From: Bacteroidia bacterium
GTDB lineage: Bacteria; Bacteroidota; Bacteroidia; UKL13-3
Length of the DNA: 64,000 nucleotides
Direction: 5' to 3'
Assembly (NCBI GenBank): GCA_025454875.1
Contig: JALONP010000011.1
Coordinates: forward strand, 18,114 to 82,113
How positions within the stretch are numbered: position 1 is the stretch's first letter; each line of letters opens with the position of its first letter. Below are positions 9,807 through 18,707 of the stretch, one piece after another. The notes under the pieces were generated by a model. That model saw nothing but the letters and a program-made list of their open reading frames with translations, did not search any database and was not told the DNA's origin. Position numbers and translations under genes: made by a program.

Positions 9807-10433
9807 TTAAGGTATATTCATGTACTTATGAATTTGCAAACTGATTTCCCATTGTGGGTGCTTTTTCACATAGTCAATCATTAAAGGGAGCATCTCTGAC
9901 GCTTTATCCCATTCAGGCTGTAAATACAATTTACATCCTGGTTTTACCAACCTGGCATGGCTCTCTGCCCAATCAAAATCACTGCGGTTAAATACAACCA
10001 CTTTCAATTCATCAGCTTCAGCAACAATAGCAGGCAAAGGTGCTTTGAATTTTTTAGGCGACACACATAACCAATCCCATTCACCACTTAATGGTGAAGA
10101 TGCAGAGGTTTCAATATGCGTGCGAATACCATTCGAATGAAGTGCATTTGTTAGGTCATTTAACGGATGCATCAAAGGCTCACCTCCAGTTATAACAACG
10201 AGTTGAGCTCCTGCATTTACCACCCACGATACAATGGTATCTATGGAGTAAATTGGATGTTTGCTGGCATCCCAACTTTCTTTTACATCACACCAGACAC
10301 AACCCACATCACATCCACCAAGCCGAATAAAATAAGCTGCATGGCCTTGGTAATATCCTTCGCCTTGTATGGTATAAAAATGCTCCATTACCGGCAATAA
10401 AGGTTGGTTGATTGTATGCGATTGGTTTTGCAT
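9807..10433 (-). CDS. queE: 7-carboxy-7-deazaguanine synthase (radical SAM)
   Basis: This 208-residue enzyme converts carboxy-tetrahydropterin to 7-carboxy-7-deazaguanine in the queuosine/preQ0 pathway. The [4Fe-4S] motif C-x3-C-x2-C is CDVGCVWC at about residues 41-48, preceded by the EGYYQGHAA substrate segment and followed by TGGEP. No queC, queD or queF lies nearby. The gene follows folD by 3 nt on the same strand in a ppa-folD-queE run, and both enzymes handle pterin or folate-type chemistry. Confidence 0.93.
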   Translation of the reverse strand: MQNQSHTINQPLLPVMEHFYTIQGEGYYQGHAAYFIRLGGCDVGCVWCDVKESWDASKHPIYSIDTIVSWVVNAGAQLVVITGGEPLMHPLNDLTNALHSNGIRTHIETSASSPLSGEWDWLCVSPKKFKAPLPAIVAEADELKVVVFNRSDFDWAESHARLVKPGCKLYLQPEWDKASEMLPLMIDYVKKHPQWEISLQIHKYMNIP

Positions 10434-10436
10434 GGC

Positions 10437-11315
10437 TTAATGAGCAGCTTTGTTTTGGTGCTGTTGAGCAGCCCTCAGGGTATTGAGCAATAATCCAACA
10501 CGTGTCATTGGTCCTACACCTCCAGGTACAGGCGTAATCCAACTGGTTTGCTGAGCAACAGGTTCAAAAGCCACATCGCCTTTTAACCTAAAACCACTTT
10601 TAGCAGTTGCATCAGCTACTCGGGTAATGCCAACATCCACAACCACTGCACCTTGTTTAACCATATTGGGTTTGATATACTCAGGTATGCCAACGGCAGC
10701 AATTACAATGTCTGCCGAACGGATAACAGCTTCGATGTTTTGGGTTTTACTGTGGCAAACAGTAACTGTTGCATTTTTTTGGAGCATCAATGCGCTCATG
10801 GGTTTTCCTACAATATCGCTTCTGCCAACCACCACACAATGTTTACCTGTGCAATCAATTTGGTAATGCTCTAATAGCAACACAACACCCATTGGAGTGG
10901 CGGGTAAATAACAAGGCAATCCTTTAAACATCAACCCTACGTTCATTGGGTGAAATCCATCCACGTCTTTGCGCCAATCAATGGCTTGGGTAACCGTTTG
11001 GGTATTGATATGTGAGGGTAATGGCAATTGTACAATCAATCCATCAATAAGTGGATTGTGGTTTATTGATTCAATTTGGGCAAGCAACTCTTGTTCAGAA
11101 ATACCTGCGTCCAATCGAATAACAGTCGACTCAAAACCCACTTCGGCACAGTCTTTTGCTTTGGCAGCCACATACGTTTGGCTGGCTCCATCTTCGCCAA
11201 CCAATATGGCGGCTAAATGAGGAACACGCTGGCCATTTTGTGTAAGCTTTTCAACTTCTGTTCGAATGGTGCTTCGAATCTGTTTAGATACTTCGTTTCC
11301 GTTTAACAATTGCAT
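10437..11315 (-). CDS. folD: Bifunctional methylenetetrahydrofolate dehydrogenase/cyclohydrolase FolD
   Basis: This 292-residue cytosolic enzyme interconverts 5,10-methylene-, methenyl- and 10-formyl-THF using NADP. The catalytic helix segment YVAAKAKDCAEVGFES, the ATPMG stretch, the Rossmann motif VVGRSDIVGKPMS and the C-terminal PVPGGVGPMT are all present. I chose the ATG at 11315, one base after the ppa stop; a frame extended to 11357 would run into ppa and start with an atypical [11 protein letters not shown]. The tight spacing suggests co-transcription with ppa and queE. Confidence 0.96.
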   Translation of the reverse strand: MQLLNGNEVSKQIRSTIRTEVEKLTQNGQRVPHLAAILVGEDGASQTYVAAKAKDCAEVGFESTVIRLDAGISEQELLAQIESINHNPLIDGLIVQLPLPSHINTQTVTQAIDWRKDVDGFHPMNVGLMFKGLPCYLPATPMGVVLLLEHYQIDCTGKHCVVVGRSDIVGKPMSALMLQKNATVTVCHSKTQNIEAVIRSADIVIAAVGIPEYIKPNMVKQGAVVVDVGITRVADATAKSGFRLKGDVAFEPVAQQTSWITPVPGGVGPMTRVGLLLNTLRAAQQHQNKAAH

Positions 11316-11316
11316 A

Positions 11317-11865
11317 TTAAAATATTTTTCCTCTCCACGCTTTATTATACAAATCAATGCTTTCCTGAATAATCGTTTGCGCTTCCGTTTTGCCTAAGAA
11401 CTCCTCAACCACCACATCTTTGTGCTCCAACTTTTTATAGTCTTCAAAAAAACGCTTAATCTGGTTTGTGGTATGTGTTGGCAAATCTTCAATATTGGCA
11501 ATATGGTTCACTCCCATATCATTATTGGCTACTGCAATAATTTTATCATCTGCTTCGCCTTGATCAACCATGCGCATCACCCCAATCACCCTGGCTTCAA
11601 CCAAACACAAAGGTGGCAACTCAATACTGGTAATAACCAAGATATCCAGAGGATCTTTATCTTCACAATAGGTTTGTGGAATAAATCCATAGTTAGCAGG
11701 ATAATGCACAGATGAAAACAATACCCTATCCAATTTTAAGAGTCCGCTTGTTTTATCTAATTCAAATTTCCCTTTGCTGTTTTGTGGAATTTCGATGACA
11801 GCATTGACAATTTCAGGTGCCGACTGACCAAAATGAACATGATGCCAAGGATTGAAGTTATGCAT
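11317..11865 (-). CDS. ppa: Inorganic pyrophosphatase (family I)
   Basis: This 182-residue soluble enzyme hydrolyses pyrophosphate and pulls biosynthetic reactions forward. The signature DKDPLDI at about residues 69-75 provides metal-binding Asp residues, and the conserved [12 protein letters not shown] precedes it. Length fits prokaryotic family I enzymes. It is the first gene of the ppa-folD-queE run on this strand and is divergent from the surface-antigen gene at 11955, with a promoter interval of about 90 bp between them. Confidence 0.96.
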   Translation of the reverse strand: MHNFNPWHHVHFGQSAPEIVNAVIEIPQNSKGKFELDKTSGLLKLDRVLFSSVHYPANYGFIPQTYCEDKDPLDILVITSIELPPLCLVEARVIGVMRMVDQGEADDKIIAVANNDMGVNHIANIEDLPTHTTNQIKRFFEDYKKLEHKDVVVEEFLGKTEAQTIIQESIDLYNKAWRGKIF

Positions 11866-11954
11866 AGTTGCTTACCGATAAATAACGATTATTGGCCGCA
11901 AAGAAAATCAATATTGAGGAAGAATGCCTCAAATTACCGTTATTTATTTCCGAA

Positions 11955-13118
11955 ATGAAGGTGAACCGATTGCTTTATCAAACCAGTTGCATGTTGCTTA
12001 TCTGCTGCAGCGGAAATTTTGCGTTTGGGCAAGTAGTGAAAGAAAAAGTAGAACAATTAAAAGAGAAACAACAAAACCTAGTTGCCAAACTCGAAAATGA
12101 TACCAGTGGAGAATCCAACTTTTTAATTTACCCTAGCTTAGCATTCACCCCTGAAACACGCTGGGAATTTGGCCTCATTAACTTGGTGTTATTTTACGCA
12201 AACAAAAATCCCAAAAACCGACTAAGCGAAATCAATACCTTTACCTTTTACACCCAAGAAAACCAGTATGGCATTTGGCTCGACCATGCAATTTATGGCG
12301 ATCAAGATAAATGGTTTTTTCTAGGTCGCTCACGGTTCCAGTATTTTCCGTTGAAGTATTACGGTATAGGTACACAAGCACCTCCCAACTATGAAGTGGT
12401 GAGCAACGGCAGCTTTCAATTACGAGAGCGTGTATTGAGACAAGTAAAAGGAAATTTATACTTCGGTTTGGAGTTCGATCACCAACGTATTTACAATGTG
12501 CAATTTGGCAACAAACCCCTTCCAAGTGATTATGTTTTACCAACGGGTTACCAAGGCTCAAGCAATACTGCTATTGGTGCAGGCTTTGTTTACGATAACA
12601 GAAGAAACGTGTTGAATGTAAGGGAAGGAATGTTTGCCGAAATAGCTTACCTTAATTATAGTAAATGGCTTGGCAGTACTTACCAATTTAACTTGTTTCA
12701 ATATGATGCACGTTATTTCACCAAAGGATTTAAACCAAACCATGTTTTTGCCGCTCAAAGTTATGGTGCATTTAACAGTGGAAACGTGCCCTTTAACCAA
12801 CTCGCTTTAATGGGTGGAGAATCGTTGATGCGAGGGTATTACCTTGGGCGGTTCAGAGACAATTGTTTGGTGGCGCTACAAACAGAGTACCGTATTTTGC
12901 CATTTTCATTTTCGAAAAGATGGGGCGCAGCAGCTTTTGCTAGCGTTGGAAATGTTGCCCCTTCTATTGGTTCATTTCAAACATCAACTACCAAATTCGC
13001 TGCCGGTTTGGGTGCGCGGTTTTTGGTGTTTAAAGCCAAAGATATTTTTGTTCGTGCAGACCTTGCATTTACCAACGAAGGCAATGGTTTTTACTTCTTT
13101 ATCGGAGAAGCATTCTAA
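11955..13118 (+). CDS. BamA/TamA-type surface antigen beta-barrel protein
   Basis: This 387-residue outer-membrane protein has a signal peptide from the ATG at 11955 (MKVNRLLYQTSCMLLICCSG, cut near FAFGQ); the frame is open back to 11892 but that would hide the signal. After a short coiled segment (VKEKVEQLKEKQQNLVAKLE) come about 12-16 barrel strands, with the D15-like GAGFVYDNRRN and the late LMGGESLMRGYYLGRFRDN loop, the VRGF/Y motif equivalent of Omp85 proteins. No POTRA domains are present. Function is unknown; such short D15 proteins may insert or transport lipids or proteins. Confidence 0.75.
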   Translation: MKVNRLLYQTSCMLLICCSGNFAFGQVVKEKVEQLKEKQQNLVAKLENDTSGESNFLIYPSLAFTPETRWEFGLINLVLFYANKNPKNRLSEINTFTFYTQENQYGIWLDHAIYGDQDKWFFLGRSRFQYFPLKYYGIGTQAPPNYEVVSNGSFQLRERVLRQVKGNLYFGLEFDHQRIYNVQFGNKPLPSDYVLPTGYQGSSNTAIGAGFVYDNRRNVLNVREGMFAEIAYLNYSKWLGSTYQFNLFQYDARYFTKGFKPNHVFAAQSYGAFNSGNVPFNQLALMGGESLMRGYYLGRFRDNCLVALQTEYRILPFSFSKRWGAAAFASVGNVAPSIGSFQTSTTKFAAGLGARFLVFKAKDIFVRADLAFTNEGNGFYFFIGEAF

Positions 13119-13200
13119 ATTTTTAAACTGATTTTCAATAGGTTGTGTCATTTAGGCATATTAAAAGAGTTAAAGGTCTTTTATTATTAATCTAAGTTTA

Positions 13201-13221
13201 TACCTTTGAATTCGAATTCAA
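13201..13221 (+). promoter_or_regulatory. TAnnTTTG -7 element overlapping a 16-bp perfect palindrome
   Basis: TACCTTTG at 13201-13208 matches the Bacteroidota -7 consensus TAnnTTTG. The perfect palindrome TTGAATTCGAATTCAA occupies 13206-13221 and ends six bases before the ATG at 13227 of the Rrf2 regulator. A dimeric regulator bound there would block initiation, so this is a candidate operator, perhaps for Rrf2 itself. The promoter match and palindrome are seen directly; the autoregulation is inference. Confidence 0.6.
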
Positions 13222-13226
13222 GTCAG

Positions 13227-13661
13227 ATGTTTTCACAAAGTTGCAAATACGCTATCCGTGCCATGTTTTTAATTGCACAACGCTCCAATGAAGGCAAGTT
13301 CATTGGCATCAAAGAAATAGCGGAAGGCTTAGACGCTCCACAACCCTTTATTGCTAAAATTTTGCAAGACCTATCCAAAAAAACAATGGTGATTTCGGCA
13401 AAAGGTCCAAACGGTGGTTTTATGTTATCGGAGTCGCAACGTCACACCACACTTTTAGATATTGTGGTCGCAGTTGATGGCAACAAAATCATTAACTCAT
13501 GTTGTTTAGGCCTACGTGATTGCAACGAAAAATCGCCTTGCCCTGTTCATGATGAATACAAACTGATACGAAAGAAAATAAACAGCATGTTATCTACTAC
13601 TCAGGTTTCTGATTACAATGACGAACTGAGCATGAGCAAGCTGTTTTTGAAAGATAAATAA
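13227..13661 (+). CDS. Rrf2-family Fe-S transcriptional regulator
   Basis: This 144-residue winged-helix regulator starts at the ATG at 13227 (MFSQSCKYAIRAM); a TTG upstream would overlap the promoter. The HTH covers about residues 20-60. The ligand set C-x5-C-x5-C-x2-H (CLGLRDCNEKSPCPVH, about residues 93-108) matches the [2Fe-2S] site spacing of IscR, so the protein probably senses iron-sulfur status, oxygen or NO. It lies 47 nt upstream of ccoI and likely controls the cbb3 oxidase genes. An NsrR-like NO-sensing role is an alternative; no isc or suf genes are nearby. Confidence 0.88.
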   Translation: MFSQSCKYAIRAMFLIAQRSNEGKFIGIKEIAEGLDAPQPFIAKILQDLSKKTMVISAKGPNGGFMLSESQRHTTLLDIVVAVDGNKIINSCCLGLRDCNEKSPCPVHDEYKLIRKKINSMLSTTQVSDYNDELSMSKLFLKDK

Positions 13662-13708
13662 ACAGGCAGCCACTCACTGCCTCTTAAACAAACGAAACAA
13701 TTGGGATA

Positions 13709-16126
13709 ATGGCAACCAATACCCACAATACTACTCAAGCCGTTACCTGCTTTCATTGCGGTGACAACTGTGTTTCTACCATCATGGTTGATGTTCATTC
13801 GTTTTGCTGTGCAGGATGCAAAAGCGTATACCTACTGCTTTCGCAAAACAATCTTTGCGGTTATTACCAAATTGAAAATGCGCCCGGAACAACGCAATTG
13901 CAACCTGTAATGGAAAGCGCGTTTGCGTATTTGGATGATGAGAAAGTGACCCAACAATTGCTTGCTTACAAAGACCAGAACCTTGCCAAAGTAACTTTCT
14001 TCATTCCCACCATGCATTGCAGTTCGTGTATTTGGTTACTCGAACATTTATACAAACTCGACACCGGAGTATTGCAAGCCAAAGTGCAGTTTTTGAAAAA
14101 AGAATTATCACTTTCATTTAACCCACAACAAACTTCTTTACGGAAACTTGTGATACTGCTTAGCAAATTAGGTTATGAGCCCTCATTAAGCTTAAACGAT
14201 TTAGAAAAACGTGCCCAAAAAGACTATAATAAAAAGTTAAGCTACCAAATTGGTGTTGCAGGATTTTGTTTTGGCAATATCATGCTTATCAGTTTTCCTG
14301 AATACTTTGGGCTTGATCAATTTACCCAATCATCGTTCTCCAAACTATTCGGATACATCAACTTCGTATTATCCTTGCCTGTATTTTTATTTAGTGCACA
14401 AGATTATTTTAAAAGTGCTTGGAATGGCTTACGCAAAAAACACATCAGCATTGATGTGCCACTTGCACTAGGTATATTGGTGATGTTTGCAAGGAGCAGC
14501 TACGAAGTAATCTCAGGAAATGGCATTGGATGGTTTGATACCCATGCAGGCTTGGTTTTCTTTTTGCTGATTGGTAAATGGTTTCAACAAAAAACATTTG
14601 ATACCTTATCGTTTGAACGTGATTACAAATCATATTTCCCGGTTGCAGTTACCGTTCTTAAAAATGAAGCCTCAGTTACAGTGCCGGTTACAACCTTGCA
14701 CATTGGTGATCGCATTCAAATACGCAACAATGAGTTAATTCCTGCCGATGCTATTTTACTAAAAGGAAACGCGCAAATTGATTTCAGTTTTGTAACAGGC
14801 GAATCCCTCCCAGTATCAAAAGAACTAGGTGAAATTGTATACGCTGGTGGCAGGCAAAAAGGAGCCACCATTGAGTTGGAAGTATGCAAAAAGGTATCAC
14901 AAAGTTACCTCACCCAATTGTGGAACAACGATACATTTACCAAAAACAACCAAAGCGCAATCGAAAGTTTTCAGCAACAAGTAAGCAGGTATTTTACCAT
15001 AGCCCTTTTGGCAATTGCCTTTGGCAGTGCGGGTTGGTGGCTTGCCAATGATAGTGCCTTGGCATTAAATGCATTCACTGCAGTATTAATTATTGCTTGC
15101 CCATGCGCACTTGCACTATCGAGTCCGTTTGCTTTGGGAACGGCAATGCGCTTATTAGGCCGCAACCAATTTTATGTTAAATCGCCAGCGGTTGTTGAAC
15201 AAATGGCGCATATGGATACCGTTGTATTTGACAAAACAGGTACGCTAACGCAGCCATCTGAAGCGCAGTTGGCCTTTGTTGGCAATCCGCTTACGTTGTG
15301 CCAACAAAAACTAATTGCTTCTGTAGTGGCACATTCGGTGCATCCACTTAGCCAAAAAATCAAACAATTTATGGGCACAAACCAATTGTTTCAAGTTACC
15401 AGGTTTGATGAAACAACGGGCAAAGGAATTGAAGCAACCATTCAAAACCACGTGATTCGAATTGGGTCTGAAAAGTTTGTGAACCAACAGCCCATGGGCA
15501 CTTTGCCCACAACACTTGCCACACGTGTGTTTGTTGCAATTGACAACTACCTGCTTGGATACTTTGAGTTTAAACAAGCGTACCGCAATGGTTTAAGCGA
15601 AGTGATGCAAACGCTTAATAGCAACTATTCCCTCTATTTGTTATCAGGTGATAACAGCAGCGAGCAAAACCAATTGCTCCCTTATTTTCAAAACCCAAAT
15701 CAATTATTGTTTAACCAAACGCCTGCTGCCAAACTCGATTTTATTCAATCGTTGCAACACCAACAACACAAGGTGATGATGGTGGGTGATGGATTAAATG
15801 ATGCTGGAGCATTAAAGGCTGCACACGTGGGTATTTCAATTACAGAAAACACTGCACATTTTTCGCCTGCAAGTGATGTAATCATGTCGGCTACCGTTTT
15901 CGAATCGTTGCCACGTTTCCTGCAATTTGCCAGAGCAACACGCAGGGTCATTCATGCCAGTTTTGTAATTTCATTGCTCTACAATATTGTTGGATTAAGC
16001 TATGCAGTGCAGGGAACATTGTCTCCCCTATTTGCTGCTATCTTAATGCCAATTAGTTCGGTAACCGTTATCGCGTTTACCACCATTAGCACCAGTTTAC
16101 TCGCTAAAAAAGGAGGCCTACAATGA
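13709..16126 (+). CDS. ccoI: Cu+-exporting P1B-type ATPase for cbb3 assembly (CcoI/FixI)
   Basis: This 805-residue inner-membrane ATPase delivers copper for the binuclear centre of cbb3 oxidase. An N-terminal Cys-rich domain (CFHCGDNC then CCAGC, residues 11-45) precedes an HMA domain with HCSSC near residue 103. Eight membrane segments carry the CPC motif (CPCALALS, near 464); TGES, DKTGTLT (near 507), the HP motif in VHPLS and GDGLND (near 692) complete the catalytic set. Its end overlaps ccoS by 4 nt (ATGA). The position at the head of the ccoS-NO-Q-P-G-H genes supports CcoI/CopA2 rather than a general copper exporter. Confidence 0.95.
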   Translation: MATNTHNTTQAVTCFHCGDNCVSTIMVDVHSFCCAGCKSVYLLLSQNNLCGYYQIENAPGTTQLQPVMESAFAYLDDEKVTQQLLAYKDQNLAKVTFFIPTMHCSSCIWLLEHLYKLDTGVLQAKVQFLKKELSLSFNPQQTSLRKLVILLSKLGYEPSLSLNDLEKRAQKDYNKKLSYQIGVAGFCFGNIMLISFPEYFGLDQFTQSSFSKLFGYINFVLSLPVFLFSAQDYFKSAWNGLRKKHISIDVPLALGILVMFARSSYEVISGNGIGWFDTHAGLVFFLLIGKWFQQKTFDTLSFERDYKSYFPVAVTVLKNEASVTVPVTTLHIGDRIQIRNNELIPADAILLKGNAQIDFSFVTGESLPVSKELGEIVYAGGRQKGATIELEVCKKVSQSYLTQLWNNDTFTKNNQSAIESFQQQVSRYFTIALLAIAFGSAGWWLANDSALALNAFTAVLIIACPCALALSSPFALGTAMRLLGRNQFYVKSPAVVEQMAHMDTVVFDKTGTLTQPSEAQLAFVGNPLTLCQQKLIASVVAHSVHPLSQKIKQFMGTNQLFQVTRFDETTGKGIEATIQNHVIRIGSEKFVNQQPMGTLPTTLATRVFVAIDNYLLGYFEFKQAYRNGLSEVMQTLNSNYSLYLLSGDNSSEQNQLLPYFQNPNQLLFNQTPAAKLDFIQSLQHQQHKVMMVGDGLNDAGALKAAHVGISITENTAHFSPASDVIMSATVFESLPRFLQFARATRRVIHASFVISLLYNIVGLSYAVQGTLSPLFAAILMPISSVTVIAFTTISTSLLAKKGGLQ

Positions 16127-16350
16127 GTGTAATGTTTATATTAATTGGTTGCAGTTTTTTATTAGCCATTGGGTTTTTATCTGCTTTTATCTGGTCGGTT
16201 AAATCAGGCCAATTAGATGATGACTATACACCTTCTGTTCGCATTTTGTTTGACGACTTTGATACAAAAACACCTTCTGCCAACAAAAAAGAAACTGCCC
16301 TCGAACAACCAGAAGCTAATCCTGTAAAACCTATTACTCAAAACCAATAA
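16123..16350 (+). CDS. ccoS: cbb3 oxidase maturation protein CcoS
   Basis: This 75-residue protein has one N-terminal membrane helix (ILIGCSFLLAIGFLSAFIW), followed by the family motif SVKSGQLDDDYTPSVRILFDD and a charged tail. CcoS is needed for insertion of heme and copper cofactors into cbb3 oxidase. Its ATG overlaps the ccoI stop, giving translational coupling, and ccoNO begins 10 nt downstream. Confidence 0.93.
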   Translation: MSVMFILIGCSFLLAIGFLSAFIWSVKSGQLDDDYTPSVRILFDDFDTKTPSANKKETALEQPEANPVKPITQNQ

Positions 16351-16360
16351 CCACAATACC

Positions 16361-18490
16361 ATGCAAATCGAAAAATTCAACTACGACAACAAAATCGTTC
16401 GCGACTTCGGAATTGCCACACTCATATTTGGAGTGGTTGGCATGTTAGTCGGATTGCTCATTGCTGTTCAGCTATTTGAGCCGGCAGCCAATCTTGGCAA
16501 TCAGTACACATCCTTTGGCCGTATTAGGCCACTGCACACCAACGCCATTATTTTTGCGTTTGTGGGCAATGCCATTTTTATGGGGGTCTACTACTCACTT
16601 CAACGTTTGTGCAAAGCACGTATGTTTAGTGATGTGCTCAGCCGCATTCACTTTTGGGGTTGGCAACTCATTATCGTGCTTGCTGCAGTTACCTTGCCTT
16701 TAGGTATTACCTCGTCAAAAGAATATGCCGAACTCGAATGGCCAATCGATATTATGATTGCGTTGGTTTGGGTAGCATTTGGCGTAAACATGATTGGTAC
16801 CATTATTAAGCGCAGGGAAAAACAAATGTATGTAGCCATCTGGTTTTACATCGCCACATTTGTAACCGTTGCAGTGCTTCATATTGTTAATTCAATTGAG
16901 CTTCCCATTAGCTTAACCAAAAGCTACTCAGTGTATGCTGGTGTTCAAGATGCTTTGGTACAATGGTGGTACGGCCACAATGCAGTTGCCTTCTTTTTAA
17001 CCACACCCTTTTTAGGAATGATGTATTATTACCTTCCTAAGGCTGCAGGTCGTCCGGTGTATTCTTATAAACTATCCATTCTGCACTTTTGGTCGTTGAT
17101 ATTCTTATACATTTGGGCTGGTCCGCACCATTTGTTGTATTCTTCACTACCTGATTGGGCTCAATCACTTGGCGTTGTATTTTCAATTATGCTCATTGCT
17201 CCAAGCTGGGGAGGTATGGTGAACGGATTGCTTACCCTTCGAGGTGCATGGGATAAAGTACGTGATGAACCTGTACTCAAAATGTTTGCTGTTGGGGTAA
17301 CCGCTTATGGAATGGCAACATTTGAAGGCCCCATGTTATCATTAAAAAATGTAAATGCCATTGCACACTTTACCGACTGGATTGTAGCACACGTTCACGT
17401 TGGTGCACTTGGTTGGAACGGATTGCTAACCTTTGCAATTGTGTACTGGATTATTCCGCGCATTTACAATACAACCATTTACTCAAAAAAGTTAATCAAT
17501 GTTCATTTTTGGTTGGCTACACTTGGCATTGTATTTTATGCCATACCAATGTACTGGAGTGGTTTTACACAAGGATTGATGTGGAAAGAATTTACTGCTG
17601 AAGGAACACTTCAATACCCTGAGTTCTTGAAAATAACCATTCAGATTTTACCATTGCATATCTTACGTTCTGTTGGTGGAACTTTATACCTAGCTGGATT
17701 TTTAGTTTTGATTTACAATATTGTTAAAACCATTAAGCAAGGTGCACTTGTTGCCAATGAACCAGCCGAAGCACCTGCACTTGATAAATCGAGCTTGTTT
17801 AAAAAAGGTGAATTTTGGCATGCCATTTTAGAGAAAAAACCAATCACCTTTACGGTTGGTGCTGTAATCATGATTGTGATTGGTGGTGCAGTTGAAATGA
17901 TTCCAACATTTACCATTAAATCAAATATCCCAACCATTGCAAGTGTTAAACCATACACTCCGCTTGAGTTGCAAGGCCGTGATATTTACATTCGGGAAGG
18001 TTGCAATGCTTGCCATTCACAATGGGTTCGTCCGTTTAGAAGTGAAACCGAAAGGTATATGGGCGAATACTCAAAAGCGGGTGAATATGTATATGACCAT
18101 CCATTTTTATGGGGATCAAAACGTACGGGGCCGGATTTAATGCGTGAGGGAGGGAAATATCCTGATAGTTGGCATTACCACCACATGATTAACCCACAAA
18201 CCATGTCGCCCGGAAGCATTATGCCAGCTTACCAATGGCTTGCTGAGCAAGATTTGGATATGACCACAACTGGTAAAAAACTAAAGGCAATGAAGTCATT
18301 AGGCGTACCTTATACTGCTGAAGAAATTGAGCGAGCAAATGAAGACTTGATGAAACAGGCAGATGGCATTTCGCAAAACTTGAAAAAAGAAGGTATTGCG
18401 CTGGAAAGCAACAAAGAGCTAGTTGCGATGATTGCCTACTTACAACGTTTAGGTACCGATATTAAAAAACAAAACACTGCGAGTAATTAA
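16361..18490 (+). CDS. ccoN: Fused cbb3 cytochrome c oxidase subunits I and II (CcoNO)
   Basis: This 709-residue fusion joins the catalytic heme-copper subunit CcoN (residues 1 to about 450, twelve or more membrane helices, with conserved His in HTNAIIFAF and in the AHVHVGALGWNG segment) to CcoO (from about 480). The CcoO part has a membrane anchor and one heme c site, CNACHSQW, near residue 547, with a likely axial Met in SPGSIMPAY. It reduces O2 at high affinity and pumps protons. N-O fusion is common in Bacteroidota and rare elsewhere. It is followed by an intercistronic hairpin and ccoQ. Confidence 0.96.
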   Translation: MQIEKFNYDNKIVRDFGIATLIFGVVGMLVGLLIAVQLFEPAANLGNQYTSFGRIRPLHTNAIIFAFVGNAIFMGVYYSLQRLCKARMFSDVLSRIHFWGWQLIIVLAAVTLPLGITSSKEYAELEWPIDIMIALVWVAFGVNMIGTIIKRREKQMYVAIWFYIATFVTVAVLHIVNSIELPISLTKSYSVYAGVQDALVQWWYGHNAVAFFLTTPFLGMMYYYLPKAAGRPVYSYKLSILHFWSLIFLYIWAGPHHLLYSSLPDWAQSLGVVFSIMLIAPSWGGMVNGLLTLRGAWDKVRDEPVLKMFAVGVTAYGMATFEGPMLSLKNVNAIAHFTDWIVAHVHVGALGWNGLLTFAIVYWIIPRIYNTTIYSKKLINVHFWLATLGIVFYAIPMYWSGFTQGLMWKEFTAEGTLQYPEFLKITIQILPLHILRSVGGTLYLAGFLVLIYNIVKTIKQGALVANEPAEAPALDKSSLFKKGEFWHAILEKKPITFTVGAVIMIVIGGAVEMIPTFTIKSNIPTIASVKPYTPLELQGRDIYIREGCNACHSQWVRPFRSETERYMGEYSKAGEYVYDHPFLWGSKRTGPDLMREGGKYPDSWHYHHMINPQTMSPGSIMPAYQWLAEQDLDMTTTGKKLKAMKSLGVPYTAEEIERANEDLMKQADGISQNLKKEGIALESNKELVAMIAYLQRLGTDIKKQNTASN

Positions 18491-18494
18491 CCTC

Positions 18495-18529
18495 CCGCGG
18501 CAATTGCAGGAAACCTGCAATTGCCGTGG
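18495..18529 (+). other. Intercistronic hairpin between ccoNO and ccoQ
   Basis: CGGCAATTGCAGG at 18498-18510 pairs perfectly with CCTGCAATTGCCG at 18514-18526 around an AAA loop, and CC/GG plus a G-U pair extend the stem to 16 bp. It lies 4 nt after the ccoNO stop and 14 nt before the ccoQ ATG. No T tract follows, so it is more likely an mRNA-stabilising or processing stem than a strong terminator. Confidence 0.75.
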
Positions 18530-18543
18530 CTAATCACACAAAT

Positions 18544-18702
18544 ATGAAACAGTTTTTAGCTAATGTTCAAGGTGTTGATGGTTACCTCATTTTTTCCATG
18601 ATTACCTTCTTCACATTTTTTGTTGGGTTGATTTGGTGGGTGGTGCGTGCCGACAAAAAATACATTCAAAAAATGAAAAACATGCCACTTGATAATCAAT
18701 AA
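18544..18702 (+). CDS. ccoQ: CcoQ-like small membrane subunit of cbb3 oxidase
   Basis: This 52-residue protein reads MKQFLANVQGVDGYLIFSMI onwards, with a single membrane helix at about residues 15-36 (FSMITFFTFFVGLIWWVVRA) and a basic tail. It sits between ccoNO and ccoP, 5 nt before the ccoP ATG, exactly where ccoQ is found. CcoQ-type peptides stabilise the oxidase complex. Sequence conservation in this family is low, so the call rests mainly on position and topology. Confidence 0.8.
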   Translation: MKQFLANVQGVDGYLIFSMITFFTFFVGLIWWVVRADKKYIQKMKNMPLDNQ

Positions 18703-18707
18703 CAATT

